Shown here: piece after piece, positions 1-7,913 of the stretch
Layout: every line of letters begins with the position of its first letter
How positions within the stretch are numbered: position 1 is the stretch's first letter
Assembly (NCBI RefSeq): GCF_038007285.1
Contig: NZ_JBBOWX010000001.1
Location: forward strand, 885,501 to 949,500
Length of the DNA: 64,000 nucleotides
DNA from: Sporosarcina sp. FSL K6-3457
GTDB lineage: Bacteria; Bacillota; Bacilli; Bacillales_A; Planococcaceae
Direction of reading: 5' to 3'
Program-made: the position numbers and the translations under genes
Notes under the pieces: generated by a model
The model's database searches: none
What the model saw: the letters and a program-made list of their open reading frames with translations, nothing else
Told to the model about the DNA's origin: nothing

Positions 1-746
1 GCGGCATGGATGCAGCGTCAGCGATTCGTTGTGCGTTACTTGTAGGGGCCATTATTTTTACGTTAGGACTGTTGCCTTTATTCAAACTACAAAATAAGCC
101 ACCGGAGCCTGTACAAGTGAAAAAAGATCAGGAAGAGAAAGTGGATCGCGTTGATAGTAGTTTTAAGCGCAATATCATTCTCATCTTCCATTTCTCGTTT
201 GCGAGCTTGCTCATTGGCATTGGGTCTGGATTAGTTGTTCCTTATTTGAATTTATATTTCTCCAATCGCTTTGATGCATCGAATGCTTATATTGGGCTGA
301 TTTTATCGCTTGGATCTGCGATGACGGCGGTGGCGATGCTGATTGGACCACTGCTTGTGAAAAAAGTTGGAAAAGTAAAGGCACTTATTATATTTCAAAT
401 GCTGTCGATTCCGTTTCTTATTTTGACGGCTTATACAACCTCGCTATTGCTAGCTTCACTTGGTTTCCTAATGCGTCAGGCACTTATGAATGCGGGGAAT
501 CCGATTCAAAGTGCGATTGCGATGGAAATCGTGGCGGATAAATACAAAGGGCTTGCAAACTCGGTGAACCAGATGGTATTTAATATTGGCTGGGCCACCA
601 TGGGTCCTGTAGCAGCGGGGCTTGTCATTGCAAATGGATTTTATTGGGGCTATGCCTATGCCTTCACCATTACGGCAGGCTTGTATATTGTGTCATCCAC
701 GTACTATTTCTTTATTTTTGGTAAGAGGAAGTTAGCCGAGGAATAA
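1..746 (+). CDS. MFS transporter, C-terminal part (5' end outside window)
   Basis: This is the C-terminal part of a major facilitator superfamily secondary transporter. The open frame runs in from the window edge, and the first visible Met (position 6) is almost certainly internal, because only about six membrane helices remain of the usual twelve. A charged, lysine-rich loop near residues 30-50 looks like the central cytoplasmic loop between the two six-helix halves. It is followed by hydrophobic segments and a second-half loop containing GPLLVKKVGKVKAL, the MFS-type loop between helices. The substrate cannot be told from this half. A strong terminator follows directly. Confidence 0.8.
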   Translation, partial: GMDAASAIRCALLVGAIIFTLGLLPLFKLQNKPPEPVQVKKDQEEKVDRVDSSFKRNIILIFHFSFASLLIGIGSGLVVPYLNLYFSNRFDASNAYIGLILSLGSAMTAVAMLIGPLLVKKVGKVKALIIFQMLSIPFLILTAYTTSLLLASLGFLMRQALMNAGNPIQSAIAMEIVADKYKGLANSVNQMVFNIGWATMGPVAAGLVIANGFYWGYAYAFTITAGLYIVSSTYYFFIFGKRKLAEE

Positions 747-747
747 C

Positions 748-784
748 AAACTGCCCTGCACAATTATATGCAGGGCAGTTTTGT
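748..784. terminator. Bidirectional Rho-independent terminator
   Basis: A 13-bp perfect stem (748-760 with 769-781) is followed by a T-rich run. It lies between the MFS gene (+) and a convergent small gene (-) and can serve both. Confidence 0.85.
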
Positions 785-936
785 TATTCGCCTCGTTGAT
801 ATTGCGTTTCCTTCCAAGCATTTTGCTCATTAGGCACTCGGCTTTTATCCTCAAAGACATTTTCAGTTTTCTGATTTTGTACCTGCAACTGCTCTTTTTC
901 CTTCCGTAGCTCCTCGGGTGATTTTTCTTTCGTCAT
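784..936 (-). CDS. Small hydrophilic protein, 50 aa, unknown function
   Basis: A 50-residue reading frame has an ATG at 936 preceded by a near-perfect Shine-Dalgarno (AAGGAGG, 7 nt spacing). The product is very hydrophilic, rich in Lys, Glu and Gln (starts MTKEKSPEELRKEKEQLQ), with no membrane segment. It is convergent with the MFS gene and shares its terminator. I do not recognise the family. Small charged proteins of this kind are common among spore and stress proteins of Bacillaceae, but nothing in the sequence proves such a role. The strong ribosome binding site is the main reason to call it a gene. Confidence 0.6.
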   Translation of the reverse strand: MTKEKSPEELRKEKEQLQVQNQKTENVFEDKSRVPNEQNAWKETQYQRGE

Positions 937-988
937 ACTGACGCCTCCTTATTTGTTATGAGGCGTAGTATTCCCGAAAAGATCGAAA

Positions 989-1198
989 TCAGTCGTAAAC
1001 GTGGAAAGTCATTAATTCATGAATCATTTTTTTTACATTGTCTTCTTCAGGTGGTGCTTCGCCGTTCCAAATAATTTCTCCCTCAGGCATATAATCTCCC
1101 GTGTACCTCGTATTGCGAAAGAAAAATGCAAAAGTCCAACCAGGTAATTGTTTATTGTCATACATGGGTTTATAACTGAAATGTTGTAGCATAGTCAT
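989..1198 (-). CDS. yheE: YheE-family protein
   Basis: A small soluble protein of 69 residues with the pattern of Bacillus YheE: PGWTFAFFFRNTRYTGDYMPEGEIIW in two parts, ending in IHELMTFHVYD. The family has no established biochemical function that I know of. A GAGAGGAG-like ribosome binding site precedes ATG 1198. An ATG two codons later is also possible. It is the first member of the yhe synteny block, divergent from the ferritin-like gene. Confidence 0.75.
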   Translation of the reverse strand: MTMLQHFSYKPMYDNKQLPGWTFAFFFRNTRYTGDYMPEGEIIWNGEAPPEEDNVKKMIHELMTFHVYD

Positions 1199-1264
1199 AC
1201 TCCTCTCATAAGATGCTACCCAATCGCATAAAATCAGAGTAAAGATGAGCGAAAGGGTGCTGAC

Positions 1265-1657
1265 TTGTTTGTAAATAAATTAAAGCAGGCCATTGAAGAC
1301 GAGTACAGAGATTATTATTTTTATAAATCGATGTACAGTTTGACGAATGATCCGCTCTGGCAAGATTTCCTCAAGCATATGTATGAAGATGAAAAAAGCC
1401 ATTACGAAATGTTCCAACAGCTCTATTATATGATGACGGGGACGTTTGTTCCAAATCCTAAGAAGCCGTTGCCTTGTTATAATTTGAAAGAATGTGTTCA
1501 ACGGGCATTGGTGGATGAGTTAGAGGCTGTTGAAACGTATAAGGAAATGTTACTGACAATTCCATTTCAAGAGGCTTATAATCCGTTATTCATCGCCATG
1601 CAGGATGAAATGGAGCACGCGATTCGTATGTCGACGATGTATAATGCATTATCTTGA
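1265..1657 (+). CDS. Ferritin-like / rubrerythrin-type small protein
   Basis: A 130-residue, all-helical protein with carboxylate/histidine motifs of the ferritin-like fold: EDEYRDYYFY in helix 1, EDEKSHYEMF in helix 2, DELEAVETYKEM in helix 3 and DEMEHAIRM in helix 4. These pairs of E and ExxH typically hold a di-iron site. The start is TTG 1265 behind an AAAGGGTG ribosome binding site. Similar small proteins sit next to yheE/yheB in relatives. Iron or oxygen chemistry is inferred from the fold only, and no substrate is evident. Confidence 0.7.
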   Translation: MFVNKLKQAIEDEYRDYYFYKSMYSLTNDPLWQDFLKHMYEDEKSHYEMFQQLYYMMTGTFVPNPKKPLPCYNLKECVQRALVDELEAVETYKEMLLTIPFQEAYNPLFIAMQDEMEHAIRMSTMYNALS

Positions 1658-1731
1658 ATCGGTAGAAGACTCCTGTTTTAAGGGGACATAGTTGATGGCA
1701 AGCCTTTGCATTTTTCCGTTTGTCCTCGTTC

Positions 1732-1740
1732 TGCTATAAT
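1732..1740 (+). promoter_or_regulatory. Extended -10 promoter of yheB
   Basis: TGCTATAAT at 1732-1740 is a perfect extended -10. No good -35 is present at 17 nt. It lies inside the longest possible yheB frame (TTG 1720) and therefore argues for the later start at 1774. Confidence 0.6.
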
Positions 1741-1773
1741 TGGGACGTAAAGAAACGGGAAAAGGTGAAGCGA

Positions 1774-2922
1774 TTGGATTTTTTATGGACACTGGTATTT
1801 ATGGCCTTTATTGGTGCACTGATTGGTGGATTGACTAATCACTTGGCCATTAAAATGCTATTTAGGCCACATGAAGCAAAATACATCGGAAAATGGCGTC
1901 TGCCGTTTACGCCAGGCTTAATACCAAAACGGCGGGATGAGTTGGCAAGGCAGCTAGGGAAGACGGTTACGAATTATTTATTAACACCAGATACTTTCCG
2001 AAAGAAATTATTGACACCTGACATGGAAAAAAAGGCAGCGGGCTTTATTCAACAGAAACTGGAAGAACATGTCCTTCATTCAGATAAAACCTTGAATGAT
2101 TGGCTGACGACTGCGGGTGCGACACAAGTTGCAGAAAAAGCAGAACAGAAAGTGTTGGAAGTGCTTGATGCCCAGCTTAACGCCGTGCGTAGAAAGCTGA
2201 CGACCGGAACGGTGGAAGAGGTGCTACCGGAAAAGTGGCGGGTGGAAGTAGGAGAGCGTATTCCAACTGTGACAACGTACATTTTAGGTAGGTCGGAGCA
2301 ATATTTCGCGTCTGATGAAGGAAAAGCGATGTTCCGTAATCTCATTGATGATTTCTTAGCCTCTAAAGGAACACTGGGCAGCATGGTTAATATGTTTTTT
2401 GGTGAATCAGAGTCATTGGTTGGAAAAGTGCAAAAAGAAGCGATTAAATTTGTTACTGCATCTGGTACGATAGCTTTAGTGAACACAATAATTTATAATG
2501 AATGGGAAAAGCTACAGCAGCGTCCTGTGGAGGAATTATTGGCTGGCTTTGATTGGGATGGATTATTTGGTTCCATTTCAATGTATGCGAAAAATGAGCT
2601 GGCGTTGGAAGCACGTTTTAATAAGTCTATTCTCGATTATTGGCCGAATGGGACGGAATGGACGGCTACTAACGTTACACCAAAGCTTGTCCAGTTTGCC
2701 TTTAAACAGGCAGAGGTACAATTGGAAAAAGCGCTTGGAAAATTGAAATTAGATGATATTGTAAGAGAGCAAGTCGATACGTTTCCTGTCGCTGTGTTGG
2801 AGGATCTTGTGCTAGGTATTTCCAAACGCGAATTCAAAATGATTACCGTCCTCGGGGCATTCCTCGGCGGATTGATCGGAATCGTTCAGGGCTTAATCGT
2901 CTTTGTAACAAATTTATCGTAG
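1774..2922 (+). CDS. yheB: DUF445 family membrane protein YheB
   Basis: A membrane-associated protein of about 382 residues matching Bacillus YheB (DUF445). The N-terminal membrane segment contains GALIGGLTNHLAIKMLFRP, the family signature. A long helical middle part follows, and a C-terminal membrane segment (GAFLGGLIGIVQGLIVF) ends the protein. The longest frame opens at TTG 1720, but TTG 1774 fits better: it has an AAAAGGTGA ribosome binding site, an extended -10 box just upstream, and it matches the family N-terminus. The function is unknown; in B. subtilis the gene belongs to the yhe cluster. It is followed 12 bp later by yheA, probably as an operon. Confidence 0.85.
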   Translation: MDFLWTLVFMAFIGALIGGLTNHLAIKMLFRPHEAKYIGKWRLPFTPGLIPKRRDELARQLGKTVTNYLLTPDTFRKKLLTPDMEKKAAGFIQQKLEEHVLHSDKTLNDWLTTAGATQVAEKAEQKVLEVLDAQLNAVRRKLTTGTVEEVLPEKWRVEVGERIPTVTTYILGRSEQYFASDEGKAMFRNLIDDFLASKGTLGSMVNMFFGESESLVGKVQKEAIKFVTASGTIALVNTIIYNEWEKLQQRPVEELLAGFDWDGLFGSISMYAKNELALEARFNKSILDYWPNGTEWTATNVTPKLVQFAFKQAEVQLEKALGKLKLDDIVREQVDTFPVAVLEDLVLGISKREFKMITVLGAFLGGLIGIVQGLIVFVTNLS

Positions 2923-2934
2923 GGGGAATTGGAC

Positions 2935-3282
2935 ATGACAGTAAATATGTATGATGATTTGAATAAGTTGGAGGCGACATTTCGCAAAACAGCGGAATTT
3001 GCAGAAGTGGAACAAGCAGTAGGCGAAGTGAAAGCAGACGAAGAAGCACTTGCTTTGTTTAAAAATTTCCGTAAAATTCAGATGACCTTGCAAGAAAAAC
3101 AAATGCAAGGTGAAGAAATTGTTGAAGAAGAGCTTGAATATGCGCAAAAAACGGCACAGCTTGCTCAGCAAAATGTTAAAATCATGACGATGCTTGAAGC
3201 GGAGATGAAGCTTAGTGGTTTGATCGAGGAAGTGAACCGAGTTCTGATGAAGCCCGTACAGCAACTATATGAATCCATTTAA
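2935..3282 (+). CDS. yheA: YlbF/YmcA-family protein YheA
   Basis: A soluble, nearly all-helical protein of 115 residues resembling YheA and the YlbF/YmcA family. Residues 20-95 form long amphipathic helices (EVKADEEALALFKNF, then QMTLQEKQMQGEEIVEEELE). The start is ATG 2935 behind AGGGGGA with 7 nt spacing, rather than the upstream TTG at 2929. YlbF and YmcA join YaaT in a complex acting on RNase Y in B. subtilis; whether YheA does anything similar is not established. It sits directly behind yheB and before a terminator. Confidence 0.8.
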   Translation: MTVNMYDDLNKLEATFRKTAEFAEVEQAVGEVKADEEALALFKNFRKIQMTLQEKQMQGEEIVEEELEYAQKTAQLAQQNVKIMTMLEAEMKLSGLIEEVNRVLMKPVQQLYESI

Positions 3283-3308
3283 AAACCGGCTTATGCCGGT
3301 TTTTCTTC
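3281..3308 (+). terminator. Rho-independent terminator of yheBA; landing site of the intron
   Basis: A 10-bp perfect stem AAAAACCGGC/GCCGGTTTTT with a 4-nt loop is followed by TCTTCTT. The group IIC intron begins at the next base after this T-rich tail. Confidence 0.9.
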
Positions 3309-3816
3309 TTGTGTGCCCGGCATGGGTAATCGCTAGGTGGTGAAAGTCCACTACAGGCTTGGCAGTAGGAACTGTTAGCAGAAGGCAAGGGTGTCCCCCG
3401 TGAGGAGGAATCTGAAGGAAGCCGTATGCAAATTCTCGAACTGACGAACAGAAACTATATATAAGGCTGAATTGGGATGGATGAGTCTGCAAGACAAGAC
3501 GAAGTCCAATACTGCCCGAATCCCATACAGTAGATATAGCAGTTACATGAGAAGAAAGTGATTACCCTTACCCGGGGAGGTCTCACGGACGAGTGAAAAC
3601 TCGGTTGAAACAAGATTTGTCGTGAGAAGTCAGCAGAAACCATAGTAATTTCCTTACGGAAATGAAGGGTGGAACAATCTTAAATCTTGGAAAACAGGGA
3701 GGTGTAGACATCACCGCCAAAGCACAGCAAACATCACGGTAATTACCAAGAGATGGCTGCCTATGGAGAGATAAGTTGGAAACGAAAGGGTACATAGGAG
3801 CGTGCAGGGATGTCGC

Positions 3817-5096
3817 ATGGATATGAAAGAACAAGATGGTATCAGCTTAATCGAACAGGTTATTGCAGATGATAATCTTTGGAGAGCCTACAAGAAAGTC
3901 AGAAAGAATAAAGGAGCCCCAGGTGTAGATGGTATTACAGTCTATCAATTAAAAAGCCATATGGAGAAATATTATCAGCCTCTAAAGCAAAAGCTGAAGG
4001 ATGGGTCTTATCAACCCCAACCCGTTAAAAGGGTTGCGATACCGAAAGCAGATGGGTCGAAAAGATACTTAGGTATTCCATGTGTCTTAGATAGAGTCGT
4101 TCAACAAGCGATTCTTCAAGTCATTGAACCAATCATTGACCCTCATTTTTCAGATAATAGCTACGGTTTTCGAAAAGGAAGAAGTGCACACCAAGCTATT
4201 AAAAAGGCTGAGGAATATTACCAAGAAGGTTTTAAAGTGGTAGTGGACTGTGATTTAAAAAGTTACTTTGACACCATCCATCACCAGAGAATACGCGGTT
4301 ATCTGGACTATTTCATCTCAGATAAAATGGTACTCCTCCTAATCTGGAAGTTCCTACGCTCGGGCATCCTCGATAAAGACATCTATATCGAGACAAAGAA
4401 AGGTGCACCCCAAGGTGGACCCCTGTCTCCTATTCTAGCCAATGTCTACCTCAATATGTTAGACAGAGAGCTGGAAAAGAGAGGACACCGATTCGTTCGA
4501 TATGCCGATGACTTCGTCATTTATGTCAAAAGTAAACGTGCGGGTGAACGGGTAATGGAAAGTGTCACCAGCTTCTTGGAGCAGGACCTTCAACTAACGA
4601 TTAACCAGGAGAAAAGCCAGATATGCGGTTCCACAAAAGCCACATTCTTAGGCTTTAACATTCAAAATCTCATGGGAAAGTAGGTTGCCGACCAAGTAAG
4701 TCGGCAAAACAACGCTTCAAAGACAAGCTAAGAAAGCGAACCAGTAGAAAACTTCCTGGTCCTTTCATAAATATTATCACAAAGATCAATCAAACAATAA
4801 CTGGATGGATTAACTATTACGGAGTCGCTAACATGAAGAAATTCATTGAGGAAACTCAACAATGGTTAAATCATCGTTTAAGACAATTGATATGGAAGAG
4901 ATGGAAGAAAATACGTACTCGTTACCAAAAACTTCGTAAGTATGGTATTGGGCATAATGATGCGATGAAATTGGCAAATTCCCGAAAGGGATACTGGCGA
5001 CTATCGCGTAATGGAATTATCCATCGTGCCATAACAAAAGAAAGACTCACAAAGTGGGGACTAAAGGATATGTCCCAACTTTATGAGTCTCGATAA
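3817..5096 (+). pseudogene. ltrA: Intron-encoded reverse transcriptase/maturase, frameshifted
   Basis: The group II intron protein is split into two frames. The first (to the TAG at 4681-4683, about 288 residues) holds the reverse transcriptase domain with the catalytic RYADDFVIYVKS motif and GAPQGGPLSPILANVYL. The reading frame continues without stops from 4683 to 5096 in another frame, and ATG 4833 lies inside that stretch. It encodes the maturase domain X region (KQRFKDKLRKRT, TGWINYYGVANMKKF, GYWRLSRNGIIHRA). Adding one G in the AAAG at 4677-4680 would restore a single protein (GKVGCRPSKSAKQRF). So a one-base deletion is the simplest explanation. Possible starts are GTG 3802, ATG 3817 and ATG 3823. 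Confidence 0.85.
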
Positions 5097-5106
5097 TTAA
5101 AAGGTT

Positions 5107-5184
5107 GAACCGCCGTATACCGAACGGTACGTACGGTGGTGTGAGAGGTCGGCTAATCAAATAATGATTAGCCTCCTACTCGAT
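5107..5184 (+). other. Group II intron domains V and VI
   Basis: Domain V is the paired segment GAACCGCCGTATAC ... GTACGTACGGTGG. Domain VI is the hairpin GGCTAATCA/TGATTAGCC (5150-5173), followed by the 3' end TCCTACTCGAT. Both catalytic RNA parts appear intact although the protein is broken. Confidence 0.8.
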
Positions 5185-5268
5185 TATCCCCAACGAAAAT
5201 TTGGTACAATGAACGTTGCTTATAAGAAAAAAACAGTAGATTGATCAATAGAAAGTTGGTACACATAC

Positions 5269-6777
5269 ATGCAGAAAATCGTTATCAAACAACCATTCGA
5301 GCAGGATTGGATTCGGATGTTCACCCATCTAGCTAATCTATTTTTCGAGCAATCCAAAATTATAGATGAAGACGAGGAACAGGCCATCAGTGTAGAATTC
5401 TCCCTTGAAAAAGATGTGGACAATATGCTGATGGGACAAGCAATTCTTACGAGGGATGGTCAAGAATATAGCGCAATATTTACCGAGCTAGAGGAGAAGG
5501 ATGACGCAAAAATCCAAACGCGTCAATTAAAACGCATTTATTCGCATGTTTTACTCGAAGCACTTGAACAGGCGACAGGCATGCAGCAATCATGGGGAAT
5601 TTTAACGGGCATTCGTCCGATGAAGCTCTACCATAAATACCGCCAGCAAGGACATAGCACGGAGCAGGCACAGCAATTATTAATGGACCGCCATCGGATT
5701 TCAAGTGAGAAAAGTGAACTCCTTGCGAAAATTGCGGATGTTCAGTTGCGTTCGGTACCTGATTTATATGATTTGAAAAATGAAGTAAGTATTTACATCG
5801 GTATTCCATTTTGTCCAACGAAGTGTGCGTATTGTACGTTTCCTGCCTATGCGATTCATCGGAAAAATGGTCGGGTAGAATCCTTTCTAGATGGCTTGCA
5901 TGAGGAAATTCGTGAAATGGGGAAATGGTTGACGGAGCGTAATATGGCGATTACGACCATCTATTTCGGTGGGGGCACGCCAACTTCTATTGAAGCGGAA
6001 GAGATGGATGCTTTGTATGAAACGATGTATGCTTCGTTCCCGAACATGGAAAACGTTCGGGAAGTAACAGTGGAAGCAGGACGCCCAGATACCATTACAC
6101 CTGCTAAAATTGAGGTGCTGAAGAAATGGGGCATCGACCGCATTAGCGTCAATCCACAATCGTATACGGATGAAACCTTGAAAGCAATCGGGCGTCATCA
6201 TTCGGTTCAGGAGACTGTCGATAAGTTTTGGCTATCCCGTAATATGGGCATGAAAAATATTAATATGGATCTCATCATTGGCTTGCCGAATGAAGGCATG
6301 GAGGAATTTCAGCATTCGCTCGATGAAACCGCCAAGATGCAGCCGGAATCACTGACAGTCCATACATTGTCATTTAAACGGGCATCTGAAATGACACGCA
6401 ATAAGGACAAGTACAAGGTGGCGGATCGCGGGACGGTTGAACAAATGATGAAGCTCGGTGAACAGTGGAATGCAGAAAATGGTTATGAGCCATACTATTT
6501 GTATCGTCAGAAAAATATTTTAGGAAACTTAGAAAACGTCGGCTATGCAAAGCCGAGTGAAGAAAGTATCTACAATATCGTCATTATGGAAGAAGTCCAG
6601 ACGATTATTGGTGTTGGTTGCGGAGCTTCAAGTAAGTTTATCGACCCAACGACAGGCAAGATTACGCAGTTTTACAATCCGAAAGATCCGGCGGCGTATA
6701 TTCTAACGTTTGAAGATGCTATTGAGAAGAAGCTGGAACATTTGAATACAATTTACCCGGAGAGAGTTAATAGTTAA
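5269..6777 (+). CDS. hemZ: Oxygen-independent coproporphyrinogen III dehydrogenase-like radical SAM protein HemZ
   Basis: A radical SAM protein of 502 residues, the size of Bacillus HemZ. Residues 1-160 form the HemZ-specific N-terminal part. The radical SAM core carries the CxxxCxxC iron-sulfur ligand motif in PFCPTKCAYCTFPAY (around residues 183-197) and the SAM-binding FGGGTPTSI. The HemN-like C-terminal part follows (VGYAKPSEESIYN, GVGCGASS). HemN-type enzymes decarboxylate coproporphyrinogen III to protoporphyrinogen IX in heme synthesis. HemZ is the second HemN-like protein of Bacillus, and its catalytic role is less firmly established. Its start is ATG 5269 with a weak ribosome binding site. 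A TACAAT box at about 5205 lies just past the intron's 3' end, so the promoter abuts the insertion. Confidence 0.9.
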   Translation: MQKIVIKQPFEQDWIRMFTHLANLFFEQSKIIDEDEEQAISVEFSLEKDVDNMLMGQAILTRDGQEYSAIFTELEEKDDAKIQTRQLKRIYSHVLLEALEQATGMQQSWGILTGIRPMKLYHKYRQQGHSTEQAQQLLMDRHRISSEKSELLAKIADVQLRSVPDLYDLKNEVSIYIGIPFCPTKCAYCTFPAYAIHRKNGRVESFLDGLHEEIREMGKWLTERNMAITTIYFGGGTPTSIEAEEMDALYETMYASFPNMENVREVTVEAGRPDTITPAKIEVLKKWGIDRISVNPQSYTDETLKAIGRHHSVQETVDKFWLSRNMGMKNINMDLIIGLPNEGMEEFQHSLDETAKMQPESLTVHTLSFKRASEMTRNKDKYKVADRGTVEQMMKLGEQWNAENGYEPYYLYRQKNILGNLENVGYAKPSEESIYNIVIMEEVQTIIGVGCGASSKFIDPTTGKITQFYNPKDPAAYILTFEDAIEKKLEHLNTIYPERVNS

Positions 6778-6779
6778 AT

Positions 6780-6867
6780 CAATTACGCCTCGGCGTAATT
6801 ACGTCCAGATTTTAAATCGAGCGAGCTCGATTAACTCCTTTCAAAACTTGTGACATTCGCCGGAGGC
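6780..6867. repeat. Dispersed intergenic repeat, copy 1 (short)
   Basis: It begins with the palindrome AATTACGCC-TC-GGCGTAATT, then GTCCAGATTTTAAAT, and ends TTCAAAACTTGTGACATTCG-CCGGAGGC. The same ends occur at 49083-49220 around a longer middle. Each copy lies within 10 bp of the stop codon of the upstream gene. Confidence 0.75.
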
Positions 6868-6868
6868 A

Positions 6869-6914
6869 TTATTTTTAATCAGCAAGTGGTTAAACACTTG
6901 CTGATTAAAAATAA
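6869..6914. other. Perfect 20-bp inverted repeat
   Basis: Left arm 6869-6888 and right arm 6895-6914 are exact complements around a 6-nt loop. The arms are A/T-rich at the outside. No T-run follows on either strand, so it is only a possible terminator between hemZ and yhaR. Confidence 0.6.
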
Positions 6915-6927
6915 AGGGTTTATAAGG

Positions 6928-6988
6928 AAGACACCGAATATAGTTAAATGAATGATGATTCATTTTATTATAAAAGGGGTGTCTTTTT
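6928..6988 (+). promoter_or_regulatory. Nested hairpins over the yhaR ribosome binding site
   Basis: An outer stem pairs AAGACACC (6928-6935) with GGTGTCTT (6978-6985). An inner stem pairs AAATGAAT with ATTCATTT. The right outer arm covers the yhaR Shine-Dalgarno (AAAAGGGGTG) and runs into TTTTT just before the ATG, so it could act as an attenuator or mask the ribosome site. Confidence 0.45.
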
Positions 6989-7768
6989 ATGTATACAACT
7001 GTCGAATTGAAAAAAGAGGGGCGTCTTGCGAGTCTCACATTGAACAGACCAGCGTCGATGAACGCGATGGACGATGTCATGATGAAGGAACTTGCAGACG
7101 TTTTTGAAGCGTTGAAGGATGATAGAACCGTGCAAGTGCTAATGATTCAGGGGGCTGGTCGTGCATTTTCAGCAGGTGGGGATATTAAAGCGATGGCGGA
7201 TCCGAACAGCCCACTAGATATTGGTAAGGTCATGGTCGATGTGTCACGTCTTGCGAAAGCATTGTACACACTGCCACAAATTACAATTGCAGTCGTCCAC
7301 GGAGCGGCAGCTGGACTAGGATTTAGTCTTGTACTTGGCTGCGATATTATTATTGCAGAGGAAGACAGCAAGCTTGCCATGAACTTCATTGGTATCGGTC
7401 TTGTACCTGACGGAGCGGGCCACTTCTTCTTAAAGGAACGTGTTGGTGTACCACAAGCGAAAAGTCTGATTTGGTCAGGTAAGGTAATGAATGGCTCAGA
7501 AGCCTTGGCGAAAGGATTGATTGACGAAGTGGTGGCGGAAGGGAAGGCTGCTGAATATGGCGAAGCGTATGCGCAAAAATTGCTTGCTTCACCTATTGCA
7601 TCCATGATTGCATCGAAGAACATTTTGCATGCGCAGAACATTGCAGAACTTGAAAATATCTTGACAATGGAAAGCGAAGCCCAAGTGGCGATGCGTAAAA
7701 CCGCTGACCATATAGAAGGGATTCAGGCGTTCGTGGAGAAGCGAAAGCCAGTGTTTACGGGGAAATAA
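6989..7768 (+). CDS. yhaR: Enoyl-CoA hydratase/isomerase (crotonase) family protein YhaR
   Basis: A crotonase-fold protein of 259 residues. The N-terminal NRPASMNAMDD, the oxyanion-hole motifs RAFSAGGDIKAM (near residue 60) and HGAAAGLGFSLVLGCD (near residue 105), and the acidic VPDGAGHFFL segment are all present. Such enzymes hydrate, isomerise or otherwise act on acyl-CoA thioesters, usually as trimers. The exact substrate is not readable. The position next to hemZ and the size match B. subtilis YhaR. The leader carries a hairpin across the ribosome binding site, and a terminator follows. Confidence 0.85.
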   Translation: MYTTVELKKEGRLASLTLNRPASMNAMDDVMMKELADVFEALKDDRTVQVLMIQGAGRAFSAGGDIKAMADPNSPLDIGKVMVDVSRLAKALYTLPQITIAVVHGAAAGLGFSLVLGCDIIIAEEDSKLAMNFIGIGLVPDGAGHFFLKERVGVPQAKSLIWSGKVMNGSEALAKGLIDEVVAEGKAAEYGEAYAQKLLASPIASMIASKNILHAQNIAELENILTMESEAQVAMRKTADHIEGIQAFVEKRKPVFTGK

Positions 7769-7772
7769 CAGA

Positions 7773-7819
7773 AATACCGGTGCTATCCTAATTGTAGGGG
7801 AGTGACCGGTATTGTTTTG
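7773..7819 (+). terminator. Rho-independent terminator of yhaR
   Basis: The stem AATACCGGT/ACCGGTATT (7773-7781, 7805-7813) encloses a partly paired loop and is followed by GTTTTGT. Confidence 0.65.
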
Positions 7820-7913
7820 TCAATTGGAGGTTTATCTTGTATACTGAATGAAGAACTATGCCACGATTGACTAAATGATTTGGAATACCAATATAAAGTG
7901 AGGCCAATATACA

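Larger units (their letters stand above)
3311..5184 (+). mobile_element. Group IIC intron
   Basis: A complete-looking bacterial group II intron. It starts with GTGTGCCCGGCATGGG and continues through structured, non-coding domain I-IV sequence to about 3800. It then carries a maturase gene and ends with domain V (about 5107-5142) and a domain VI hairpin finishing in CTACTCGAT. The 5' end, the segment around 3575-3680 (ACCCGGGGAGGTCT, GAAGTCAGCAGAA) and domain V match, as far as I remember it, the Oceanobacillus iheyensis group IIC intron. Class C introns characteristically insert behind transcription terminators, and this one follows the yheA terminator immediately. The maturase is frameshifted, so mobility is probably lost. 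The 3' boundary is placed to within a few bases. Confidence 0.9.

Noticed and set aside
2076..2486. Long minus-strand frame inside yheB, and similar mirror frames inside yhaN, uvrA and yhaR
   Set aside because: They lie wholly within well supported genes, have no ribosome sites and show no recognisable family.
3311..3800. Possible small genes in the 490-bp stretch before the maturase
   Set aside because: This is the structured RNA part of the group II intron (domains I-IV). Frames on both strands lack ribosome sites.
4833..5096. Independent 87-residue gene starting with MKKFIEETQQ
   Set aside because: It is the in-frame end of the maturase after the one-base frameshift, and the open frame continues upstream to 4683.
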